Shown in pieces: positions 52,607 through 61,832 of a stretch of DNA of 64,000 nt. The position numbers were made by a program, and so were the translations under genes. The notes below the pieces were generated by a model. The model did not search any database, was not told where the DNA came from, and worked only from the letters and a program-made list of their open reading frames with translations. Source of the stretch: Chondrus crispus (lineage: Eukaryota > Rhodophyta > Florideophyceae > Gigartinales > Gigartinaceae); contig NW_005179051.1 of NCBI RefSeq assembly GCF_000350225.1, positions 112,732-176,731 on the forward strand, written 5' to 3'. Positions within the stretch are counted from its first letter, which is position 1. Each line of letters begins with the position of its first letter.

Positions 52607-54322
52607 ATGAACAAAGCCATCGTCGCTTTTGCCCTTGTCTGCCTGCTGGGCTCCGTCGTGGCCCAGCCTACCAGTGGCAACGGCCCGACCGACAGCGAGG
52701 CCTTCGACGGCGTCGCCCCCGATAGCGAAATCTTCGAACGCCGCACCAAGACTCAGTGTGACCCCCGCTTCCGTACCTTCGACGGCACCTGCACCAACGA
52801 TGCCACCGAGCTGAACCGTGCGGAGGGCTCCGCAGGCCTGCCCCAGTTCTCCTACTTTCTCCAGAGCCCGCCTGAGCTCCTCTTTTCGGACGAACTCCCG
52901 TCCCCCAGGTTCATCTCCAACGGCCTCACCATGCAGACCATGGACATCCGTGAGCCGCGCGGCCTGAATGAGCTCGTCACCTTCTTCGGCCAGCTCATTG
53001 ACCACACCTGTGCCTCCACCCCGACCAACAACGGCGCCGAGGGCACCACCGCCGAGCCCGCGTTCATCGACATCCCCGCCGACGACCCCATCATGGCCAA
53101 TATATCTGGCTCTCAGCTCATGTTCTTCCGCTCTGAGCGCGAGGAGCTCCGCACGCGCCCCAGCGTCGAGCGCGCCATCAACATCCTCACCTCCGCCATG
53201 GATCTGGACTCCGTCTACGGGCCCAGTAAGGCTCGCTCCGATGCTCTGCGCTCCTTCGTCGACGGCGAGCTCAAGACCAGCGCCAACGACCTCCTCCCGC
53301 TCAACACCCTGGGCCTGTCCAACGAGCCCACCCCCTCTTCCAACTTCTTTGTCGCCGGTGACGCCCGCTCCAACGAGCACCCCGTCCTCACCACTCTGCA
53401 CACCGTCTTCCTCCGTGAGCACAATGACATCGCTCGCGAGATCAAGGCCACCTTCCCAGAAATGGAAGACGAGGAAATCTTCAACAACTCCCGCCAGGTG
53501 AACATCGCCCAGTTCCAGAGGATCGTCTTCGACGAGTGGTACCCCGCCATCACCGGACGCACTCTTCCCCCTTACAGAGGCTTCATCCGCACTACTGACC
53601 CCACTGCCAGTATCCTCTTCACCACCGCCTCCTTCCGCGTCGGCCATACACTTGTCAACAACGAGATCACTCGCCTCGGACCAGGCTTGACTCCTATGAG
53701 TCCGCTCGACCTCACCATGACCTTCTTCGCCGGCGTGGGCCCGATCATAGCTGAGGGCATTGAACCGATCCTCCGCGGTGTCCTGAACACCGGTGCCCAG
53801 AAGATCGATCTCATGGTTGTTGACGCCCTTCGCAACTTCCTCTTCAGCAACGTCGAAGAAGTCATCGGCCTCGACCTCATTGCCCTCAACCTCCAGCGCA
53901 GTCGCGACCATGGCGTCATGTTGTACACCGACATCCGCCGTCGCTTCCGTCGCGGAAGGGAAGCCATCGTCAGGAGCTTCTCGGACATCTCCAGTGACCC
54001 CAACGTCCAGAGCAGGCTCCAGAGCGTCTACGGTGACGTCGACAGTATCGAGGCCTGGATCGGCCTCATGGCCGAGGACCATGCCCCTGGCAGCTCCATG
54101 GGCGCCACGATGCTCGCCATCTGGGAGGAGGAGTTCGGCCGCTTCAGGGATGGCGACCGCTTCTTCTACGTGAACACCTTCCAATATGATCCCCGCGTTC
54201 TCGCTAGCATCCCCAGGCTCCAAGCTGCCCTGGATGGAGAGGACACCATGAAGGCTCTCTTGCTCAGGAACACCAACATATCGCCCTCTGACATGCCCGA
54301 CAATCCCTTCTTCACCAACTAA
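52607..54322 (+). CDS. Secreted animal-type haem peroxidase (gene 3)
   Basis: 571 residues, intact, with the same domain layout as gene 1: signal peptide to about residue 19, a Cys-paired entry motif, Gln129-x-x-Asp132-His133, calcium loop 195-201, Arg254/Glu257, proximal His347, and the Arg-Ser-Arg-Asp-His-Gly segment late in the chain. A GC-rich third codon position makes the opposite strand open for 568 codons, which I treat as an artefact. An AATAAA at 54472-54477 may be the poly(A) signal. Gene dosage of near-identical copies suggests a need for high expression, but that is inference. Confidence 0.93.
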   Translation: MNKAIVAFALVCLLGSVVAQPTSGNGPTDSEAFDGVAPDSEIFERRTKTQCDPRFRTFDGTCTNDATELNRAEGSAGLPQFSYFLQSPPELLFSDELPSPRFISNGLTMQTMDIREPRGLNELVTFFGQLIDHTCASTPTNNGAEGTTAEPAFIDIPADDPIMANISGSQLMFFRSEREELRTRPSVERAINILTSAMDLDSVYGPSKARSDALRSFVDGELKTSANDLLPLNTLGLSNEPTPSSNFFVAGDARSNEHPVLTTLHTVFLREHNDIAREIKATFPEMEDEEIFNNSRQVNIAQFQRIVFDEWYPAITGRTLPPYRGFIRTTDPTASILFTTASFRVGHTLVNNEITRLGPGLTPMSPLDLTMTFFAGVGPIIAEGIEPILRGVLNTGAQKIDLMVVDALRNFLFSNVEEVIGLDLIALNLQRSRDHGVMLYTDIRRRFRRGREAIVRSFSDISSDPNVQSRLQSVYGDVDSIEAWIGLMAEDHAPGSSMGATMLAIWEEEFGRFRDGDRFFYVNTFQYDPRVLASIPRLQAALDGEDTMKALLLRNTNISPSDMPDNPFFTN

Positions 54323-54607
54323 TTGCGACAGGGATTCTAACGCCCTTTACAGGCGCATTTTCGAAATTAATTTTTTGATATTTTAACCATCGACACACTT
54401 TTTTTTCTTGGGAAAGTGGAGGGGAGGGCAGCTATATTTTTCTACACATTGAAAGTCCTCTCCAATGAAATAATAAACAGGAAAACGTTCTAACAATTGC
54501 CGCTTCATGGGAAGTACGCTATGCCTCTCTAGAGCAAACAGCTTTCACTTTTATACCGCACCTTCAAATCTATCACTTGAAATCGGAAAACAAAGAACAT
54601 CATCAGT

Positions 54608-54669
54608 GTGGTCTGCAGTATGATATTCCCCCTAATATTCCTCAGGGGGAATATCATACTGCAGACCAC
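54608..54669. repeat. 26-bp perfect inverted repeat in duplicon 3
   Basis: Arms 54608-54633 and 54644-54669 are exact reverse complements around a 10-nt loop. The left arm is present in duplicon 2 (and in weaker form in 1); the right arm is not, so the right arm was made by inverted copying of the left. Confidence 0.9.
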
Positions 54670-54960
54670 TGCAAATTACAAAAGAATGCGTATCTCACGG
54701 CAGTGGACGAAGAAGAAGTGCCGAAGTTGAGGAGTTTGTCGTTTCAATTTGTAGGGAATGGATGACAAAAAAACGCGTCAGCAATCTTGTGGTCAGTCTT
54801 TACATGTGCTCTGAAGAAGAGAGTCATTTTGAGGGCTGGTATAATGCACGCCTCTTTCTTCCATCTTGCTCACGGTGCGTTTGCAGCAGAAACTCCCTTT
54901 GACCTTTCCTGCTCTGCTTTCTTGCATTCTCGACAGGCTCCTCCCTTTGTGACATTTCCT

Positions 54961-57450
54961 CACATATACTCAACATTTGCCGCAACGCACTCAACAAGTG
55001 TTGCAACGTCCTTAATTTTTTCCTAGTGATCTTTGGTTGGTTCTTCATTTTCGCAAAGTAGATCCACCGAGAAAGCCTATCCTTCTTTAGGCTTATGAAT
55101 CACGGTATTTCAATTTCATTCCTCAATTAGGCAATTAGGCAATTAAGCACCGGAGACTCTTCACTAAATGTTATTGTTACATCCTTTGCAAAGACCTTCC
55201 GCGTTTTCATCTTCTGGCATAGAAATACCCTCCGTCAACTATCGCGCAAGCCTGCACAGTCACACCGTTTAGTGCAAGGATCTATCCAACTGATCGATAA
55301 AGGAAAGTTATCACGTCGTATTTAGCACAACCGAATTCGTAACGAAGAAACAGTACAAGTAACCACAAACAAAAAAAAGTATAATTTTCGCACAGAGACA
55401 GTCGACAAAAGCCGGTATCATGTCCCGATTTTGGCTTTGGCAACTACTTTCTGCAAGCTCACAAACTGGAATTCTTATTTAGCAGCAAAGGCTTGCGGAG
55501 TATTTTTAACGGCACCGAGACTTCCCTTCGGAATCAGAGGGGAAAGGCAAATTTGAGAAACGAAAGGACATGGCATTAATGTGGGAGAACGGGAACGATG
55601 AGGTTAGTAGTAGCCGCGTTCGTCGCGCGCAGTGGCGGGGAAAGGAGTCGCGAGAGTGAGGGGGACGGGGATACCTCGGACGGAGAGTCTCCAGCCTCGA
55701 ACGGGGCACTCTGATCGGGTAGCAAGTTACCCCCGAGGGCCGGCCGGGATACCGCCCTCAGACTTTAATATCGCGGGATTTCCCGCCGGCGCGTCGCCCG
55801 GATAATTTTCCCTTTTTCCCAGATTTAGGGCTATCCAAATAAACTTCAATTTCTAGCTTCCCACACACCTCCTATTGGCCCTAAATTGGGGTGCGCGGCG
55901 CCGGCCGTCCTGCCGTCGCTGCCGACCCTATACGTACCTGACACCGCCGCCGTGACCGGAGATTAGATCGCTAACTTTCGGGCGGTGATAGCCCAGATCC
56001 ACTTACGGATCCAACGCTTGGACGTAGGTTTACTCGCTCCGCGCTCCGACTTGCGCCTTTTCATCGCTTCTGTCTTCTTGCTGTCCTTCTCTCGCGCTCG
56101 TCGCAAGCTCGAGCACTACTTGCGGCGTTCGCTTTCGCCGCTCTTCGCCATTGTCTCACACAGCCCGCTCGCGATCGCTGCTTTTCGCTTCGTGTAGCAC
56201 GCCGCCCTTCCTGAGGTCCACACCGCCGGTCCTCTGCACGTCATCCGCTGCTCACCTGTCGACTCTAGTCCACTGCAACTGTCCTCTGACCTTCGCCGTC
56301 CTCCCGCACACCGACGCTTCCCTTTCTCCGAAACGCCCAATCTCCGCCGGCCTATTCATCCGCATGTCGCGCGCGACCTCCTCGAACCTACAGAGTGCCG
56401 GCAAGCCAAGGATCGGTGGTCGTGCGTTGCCCGCTGTCTGGTGGGCCTGTGGCTCACGGAAGGGAAGGTAAGGGTGCGGTCGAGTCGATGGCGTGGCTAG
56501 GAGGGAAATAGAAATCAAGAGAGGTTTTGTTGGTTGTTCGGGAGATATAGCAGACCTTCAACCGAGAGAGGGTCTTGCAAAATCTCAGCCTAGGGCAGGA
56601 GGCGTCGAGGGTGCTTCTTTCTTGGTTGGTGGAGAGAATGGGCAGGAAGATGGAGGTTTCAGTGATGGAGAGGTGGAGTTTGTTGAACGAAGTTGGATTG
56701 TTGGACTTCGAGCAACGGCGTTGGGAGGTGCGACGCGTCGTGTTCGCCTCCGGCAAGACCCACGACTTCCGCCCTGGACGTTACTACGCTTCACATAGGA
56801 GTGTAGGCAGGCGGAAGACCTTTTGAAAAGTGGACTTCCATAGTCTAGAGGCGAGCGTCGTGCCGATGTTAGATGAGGCAGGCAGTCCAATCACCAGCGA
56901 ACTTGGGGTGGTGAAGTGGGACGAGCAGTCGAACGCGGAAGTCGAGCTGGTCTTTGGACTCCGGAAGAGAGTCTAGGCTATGGAGTGGTTGGATCGGTAA
57001 TGCACCAGCCACCCTGACGACTTTGTTTCCATCGGAGGCCGTGGTCACTGCGAGGTGAAGGAGCGGACGCAGCCATATCGTACACGCGAGTCCGTGTTCT
57101 GCCGAGCAACACACGGCGAGTGCGCGCGTGCGTCCTTCGGCAACGCGTTGCGCTGTGTTGTCGGCGAGGGTTCAGCGCTTGAGATGCCACGCAAAGGCAT
57201 AGGAGCTCGGAACTTAGCCGAACTACAAGTGTGGAATGAGAGCCTCTCCACCAGCACAGCCCTTTTCGGGTCCAAGTTCCAAAATTTGTGAAACCTGTAA
57301 AGCTGTGATAGGAGGAAAACGAGATTTAAATTTTGGGATTTTTGGGTTCATCCAAGGATGACACGTTTCCATTGGATTCCATGCGCTGCTCACTGGGCAC
57401 ATTGTTTTAGTACGGAGTCCGCATCTGAACTCAACCAGCAACCAGTCACA
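54961..57450. other. No gene recognised with confidence
   Basis: AT-rich to about 55500, then GC-rich. Protein-like pieces occur on both strands (for example a plus-strand frame 56575-56826 and minus-strand frames 56869-57275), but none matches a known family and frames are short. It could be a decayed host gene or LTR. Confidence 0.3.
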
Positions 57451-57452
57451 TC

Positions 57453-57782
57453 ATGTCTGCTGCTCGTGCTTTCCTTGATGAAGGTGTAGAAAATGATGCA
57501 GAGGACTACGCAGCAGCTCTTTGGCTACATATGGTAAGCCTCTGTACTGATGGGGGGACAAAGGGAAGTCATGGCGGATCTACTCCTGGAAAGGCTGGGA
57601 ACATTCAACGCGATTTCCATGGGGCACACAAGCACTATATGGTCAAATACTTCTGGCCAAGCGACATGATGCGACCAGGGACTACATCCTATGAGGACCT
57701 GATGAAGGCTTTGCAAGCAACAACACTTTCATCATCCGTCCATCCCTTTCCGGCCCCCATAGTTGTGTGCTTCCATCTTTGA
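57453..57782 (+). pseudogene. Harbinger-like transposase N-terminal fragment
   Basis: 109 codons with Lys-Gly-Ser-His-Gly-Gly-Ser-Thr-Pro-Gly-Lys-Ala-Gly-Asn-Ile-Gln-Arg-Asp and then His-Tyr-Met-Val-Lys-Tyr-Phe-Trp. This resembles the segment ahead of the DDE domain in PIF/Harbinger proteins (Gly-Gly-Ser-x-Pro-Gly-x-x-x-Asn, x-x-Asp-Tyr-Phe). The catalytic domain is missing. Moderate to weak call. Confidence 0.4.
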
Positions 57783-57945
57783 GAGACAGACGCAGGGAAG
57801 CCATGCTTGTGTGGACCACGCGGATTCACTCTTGTGCTTTGGAGTTTCGGTGGTATTGCTTCCCGCCATTTCGAGTCCAGTGTTGGACCAATGGAAGTGG
57901 TACAACAGTGCTACTTCTGCTTGGATGTTGAATTGGATCCTGGAC

Positions 57946-57982
57946 AAACAGGGTCCAAATATCCTGCATTTGGACCCTGTTT
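57946..57982. repeat. 15-bp perfect inverted repeat
   Basis: Arms aaacagggtccaaat (57946-57960) and its complement (57968-57982) with a 7-nt loop. Confidence 0.9.
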
Positions 57983-58031
57983 CGAAAAACTCTAATCCAA
58001 GTTCAAAGCCAACTTAGATTGAACTGCAAGG

Positions 58032-58550
58032 GTGGGCGAGCGAATTTTTCATATCCTGGTTCCAAGTCTAAAATTTGCATTGGACCTGCAAATTTTATGC
58101 GAGTGGAGAGGCTCTGAGAAGAACCTTGGAAGATACCGCCTCAAGAAGTGCGACGTATCCATCTTGGAAGGTCACAGTAAGTGGATGAGTGATCGAGTTT
58201 CTGGCGTTTTCCTGGTAAGGATCGTCGCCTTGGACGCCCTTTGCCGGCGTTTAGATCACGTAGTGGTTCTCAACACCCTGAAGGGGCACGTCTTAGACCC
58301 TGTAGAGCAATTTGCGCTTTCTAATCGACCCGGTGTCTTGGGTGCGTGTCTTGGACAAGGAAGTGATTCTTTCGAAGTGGCTGAGGTGAGACAGCTGCAG
58401 CTGCAGCCGGTCGGGAAAGGGAAGAGAAGCCGGAAGAAGTCTGGAAAACAGCGCAGCACCAGCACACGAAAGAAGAAGATTTCATCGGAACATAAATTGG
58501 TGCCTAGAAGGACAAAGAGGATGAAGGTAGTGGAAGACGACAGCGAGTAA
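58032..58550 (+). CDS. Hypothetical 172-residue protein with basic tail
   Basis: I do not recognise it. Residues 1-120 look globular with mixed hydrophobic and charged residues. Residues 126-165 are very basic (Gly-Lys-Gly-Lys-Arg-Ser-Arg-Lys-Lys, then Arg-Lys-Lys-Lys) and would act as a nuclear localisation or nucleic-acid-binding tail, and the end is acidic. It lies between a Harbinger-like fragment and a copia fragment, so it may be part of a mobile element or a captured exon. The start codon is uncertain. Confidence 0.35.
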   Translation: MGERIFHILVPSLKFALDLQILCEWRGSEKNLGRYRLKKCDVSILEGHSKWMSDRVSGVFLVRIVALDALCRRLDHVVVLNTLKGHVLDPVEQFALSNRPGVLGACLGQGSDSFEVAEVRQLQLQPVGKGKRSRKKSGKQRSTSTRKKKISSEHKLVPRRTKRMKVVEDDSE

Positions 58551-58569
58551 AGGCGTTCGAGTGTCACAT

Positions 58570-58720
58570 TTACTTGCTCGATGCTCTTTTGATCCGCCTT
58601 GAGCCTTGAAGAACCTCGTCCTCTACAAGACCTCTCTGCATGATTCCGTTAAGAATCTTGAACATCTCCAAGTTCCTCTTCGTTAATGCGTCAGTAGGGT
58701 TTTGCGTACTGCTTACCAAT
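58570..58720 (-). pseudogene. Copia RNase H C-terminal fragment (element E)
   Basis: Minus-strand translation Leu-Val-Ser-Ser-Thr-Gln-Asn-Pro-Thr-Asp-Ala-Leu-Thr-Lys-Arg is the usual end of copia RNase H. It is cut off at 58721 by the LTR of element F, so the rest of E was displaced or lost. Confidence 0.65.
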
Positions 58721-59388
58721 TGTAGCATAAACACCCCCAGCGATAGGGGTGTATGCACAGTTCGACCGAGACCCCGTCCGATCGAGAAGACGGGGGTGAA
58801 GCAGGACACCAGCTTACGGCACCGGGCAGCGGGCCCGGGAGCGTGGTAGAGCGGGAACGGGGAGGACGCCGGTACGCGCGAGCGGTTCGACGCCTCGACG
58901 CCCCGGCGCGGTACTGGGTAACGATCCAGTACGGACGGGCGGAGGCGGAGCCGGCTCTTGGGCGTACCGCGCGCGTACTCAACCCGCGCTCGGGGCCGCT
59001 CTAAGGTAATTAGCGAGCGTTACCTTCGAATAAGCGGGAAGTCGGACCTTGACGGTTGGTGGGTGACAGGTCCGTGCTTGTCCTCCTCCACCGCCGCCGG
59101 TTCGCTCCATATTTAATGTACATAATAGCCTATCATAGTAGTACAGTACCGATGTACTGTAGCGGTCGGTCGACACTGTAATACTGTCAGCCATCGGGGC
59201 TGACAGTACACGTGTGTGCGCGTTCTTCGGTCCCGCGCGTACACGTGTACACGTGCGCACGCGTGTGCCCTGTACCCGAGGGGTACACGTGGCCACGCGC
59301 AGTGGTACTGTAGAGCATCGGGCTCTACAGCAGCAGATCCGTTGTTGATCTAATCTAACTAAAAAGCCCCAGGGGGGGTTATACTACA
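58721..59388 (+). repeat. 5' LTR of element F, 668 bp
   Basis: Starts tgtagcataaac, ends ttatactaca (inverted terminal match of about 9 of 10), and interrupts a copia RNase H frame exactly at its left edge. Contains a cluster of four short hairpins (59142-59161, 59182-59208, 59272-59286 and 59308-59330) and many acgtgt motifs. The partner LTR is outside the window. Confidence 0.65.
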
Positions 59389-59444
59389 CGGCCCCCTCTT
59401 AAGCGGGGACGTCCGTGTCCACGGGTGCTCATAGAGCGGAAATC

Positions 59445-61832
59445 ATGGCTGACCGTATAATCGATACGGTCCCGTCTACCCCTTCCCACGACCCCGCTCT
59501 CGGGTCGGCATTCTCGGTGTCCCGCTTCGCCCTCGTTTGCACGCGTGTCGATCTATCGCCCCTCTCTCTGGCGTCCCGAGACCTCGCCTCCCCTTTGTCG
59601 CCATCGGCTCGTTTCTGCCGTTTAGTCGTGCGTGCCCCATCTGGGCTCGCCTTGAGCGTCGACCCGTCACTCCCTTCGGAGGGGTCCGTTCTTCTGCATC
59701 CGACCTGGCGGGCACCCTTTTTTCTCCCTACCCAAGAGCCAGCTTACTCCCTCGTCTACTGGATTGGCCCGCGTCCTTACGTTAGCCATATGTCGCCCCT
59801 CACTACCCCTGAGGGCGCCCCCGCGCGTCCTCTGCCGGCCCTTGGGATTGGATCGGCCGCACCGGTCGTCTGCTCCCCGACCATGGATCACCCCACCCCC
59901 GTCCAGGAGGTGGCATCGCGGTCGCCTTCGGCCGCTCTCAACCCTTCCGCGCCGCCGCTCTGGTGACCTCCGAGGCCTCTCCGAAAGCCTCGAGAAACCC
60001 GAGCCTCTACAGTATCCGAGGAGTTGGATCCCTCGCCGCCCGTCGCTCCGTCGTTGGCTGCGCCCGTCGGTGGCGCGAGTGGTTCGCACGATGGGGAGCT
60101 CGCGGCATGGCCGAGGGATGGTTCGTACCGTCCCGTCTAGGGCTCTCACGGGGCCACTGGTAGTTGTCGGCGTCCCGGGGCGCCGACACCTTTTTCCCGG
60201 CTCCGCAGGGTCGTGGAGGAGGAGGTGTCCGACACCTCCACGCAGTGGCTGGGCGTTCCCTTGGAGCGGTCGATTCCGCTACCGCTCAGTCGCCTAAACT
60301 ACGCGTGGCGTCGCCACGCGCGGTCGGGCATCACCGTCGGTGAGCTCTTGGCGCGGGCATGTTTGCGACCTGATCTACTCCGGATTCGCACCATATACGC
60401 AGGTGGCCGAGCTGAGGAGGCGTCCCTTGCCTTAGGGCGCTTGCTATCTGAGAGTGACGGTGCCCCCTATCAAATTCCGGACGAGATACCCGGCGACAGG
60501 ACGTTCATCTATAGTGTAGAGGAGGCCGAGTACGTCGACCGGATGTCGACGTACCTCTTCCATCGGGGCCCCCGGGATCCCCGTCGTTTCGTACTTTCGG
60601 AGGTAGCGGGGCTATACGTCAGCTCCCGCACTCGTGCCCATTCGAAGGCTCGGGCGGCCCTTCAAAAATCGGCCTGTTCCCTGATGCACCTTCACTACAT
60701 CGCGGTGGCGCCAACAGATTGGTCCGCGTATCGCGATGCTGCGGAAGAAGACGGACGCGTCTTCCCGTCGGCCGCGTTCGCCTCCGGTCTGTCCCGAAGC
60801 GACTTCCCCGAGCTTCCCGCGGTTATAGGGGAGGCACTCCCGTCGTTAGGGGTGCATCTGTTACTCCCCTACACTCTGAGACACTTTGGCTTCGCTTGTA
60901 ATGACCCGGTACACCCGGCTTACGCCGAGCTGGTCTACAATTTGGAGTGCGAATGGGCGTGGTCCCTATGCACCGCCTACATGGCCGAGGTTTCATCGCA
61001 TGGTAGGGCTTTCGTACAGCCCGTCGGCGTGCTGTCCTTCCTTGGCCGGGTCGCGCCGTCGCTTCCCGACGTGACCTTGCACCCCATGGAGCGCGGCTCC
61101 CCGCACGTCCCATGGTCCTACTCCTTGGTTCTCGATCTTATGCACCACGCCGTGGCGGTGCCCGAGTGCAATCGGCGTTCTTGGAACGATTACACAACCA
61201 GCACCCGGAGCCTCTACATGGTCTACGATTGGAAAGGGGATGCTTTCGTAGCGCGTCCCAGTCCGCTCGGGTCGGATCCTTCCCGGAGCAAGGGAGGCGT
61301 GGGGTCCGTTGCCCGAGAAGCGCGCCGGAAGCGGTACCGCGATTTGGATGGCCAAGCTCCGTCTGTCGCCTTCCGAGATGCACATTCCCTACGTACTTCC
61401 CTCTTCCCTTCGGGGGAGGGGTACAGTGCCGCGGTAGGCGCTCCGTCGGCTCTCCCGCCCCCTCTTGGGGCCGGCTCATGTCGTGACGTGAGTCCCAAGA
61501 CCACGTGCAGCCTTGATCTGAGTCACAACGAGATCATTGCTATCCCAGGGGTGGCGCGCGCGCTGGGCCGTTCGGTCGGCCGAGGTTGGCAAGTTGGAGG
61601 CCTCCTCCGGACACTGGCCGGTTGGTACGTAGAGCGGAGTAACGAGGCTCGTCGCCTCGGTGCACAACTCCGCCATGCCCACGGGGAAATCGAGACCCTT
61701 CGTGAATCGGCGTCGCGCCAGAGCAGCATGCTACAACACTTATCGGTCGAGCGCGATCGATATCGCCAGGAGCGAGACGACCTTCGGGCTTCCCCTACAC
61801 ACGTGCCTCTCCCTCAACGTCGGGACCCATAG
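59445..61832 (+). pseudogene. Gag-like large frame of element F
   Basis: Two open stretches in the same frame (59415-59966 and 60213-61832) are separated only by in-frame stops (TGA at 59964 and TAG near 60138), so about 800 residues would result if read through. The N-terminal part from MADRIIDTV is Pro- and Ser-rich. The 539-residue part is mostly helical and globular, with Tyr- and Trp-containing segments. Its last 70 residues (from Trp-Tyr-Val-Glu-Arg-Ser-Asn-Glu-Ala-Arg-Arg) form a clear coiled coil. I recognise no zinc knuckle or enzyme motif. Position after an LTR suggests a structural protein; a captured host gene is the alternative. Confidence 0.45.

Larger units (their letters stand above)
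51740..54960 (+). repeat. Peroxidase duplicon 3
   Basis: About 3.2 kb; inverted partner of 45685-49485 and diverged partner of duplicon 1. The right limit is near tttgtgacatttc, shared by all three. Confidence 0.9.

Noticed and set aside
52517-54223. 568-codon open frame on the minus strand opposite peroxidase gene 3 (and its counterpart at 46998-48704, and 36633-37853 opposite gene 1)
   Set aside because: It is the mirror of a strongly GC3-biased gene, has no known motif, and the sense frame has a full set of catalytic residues.
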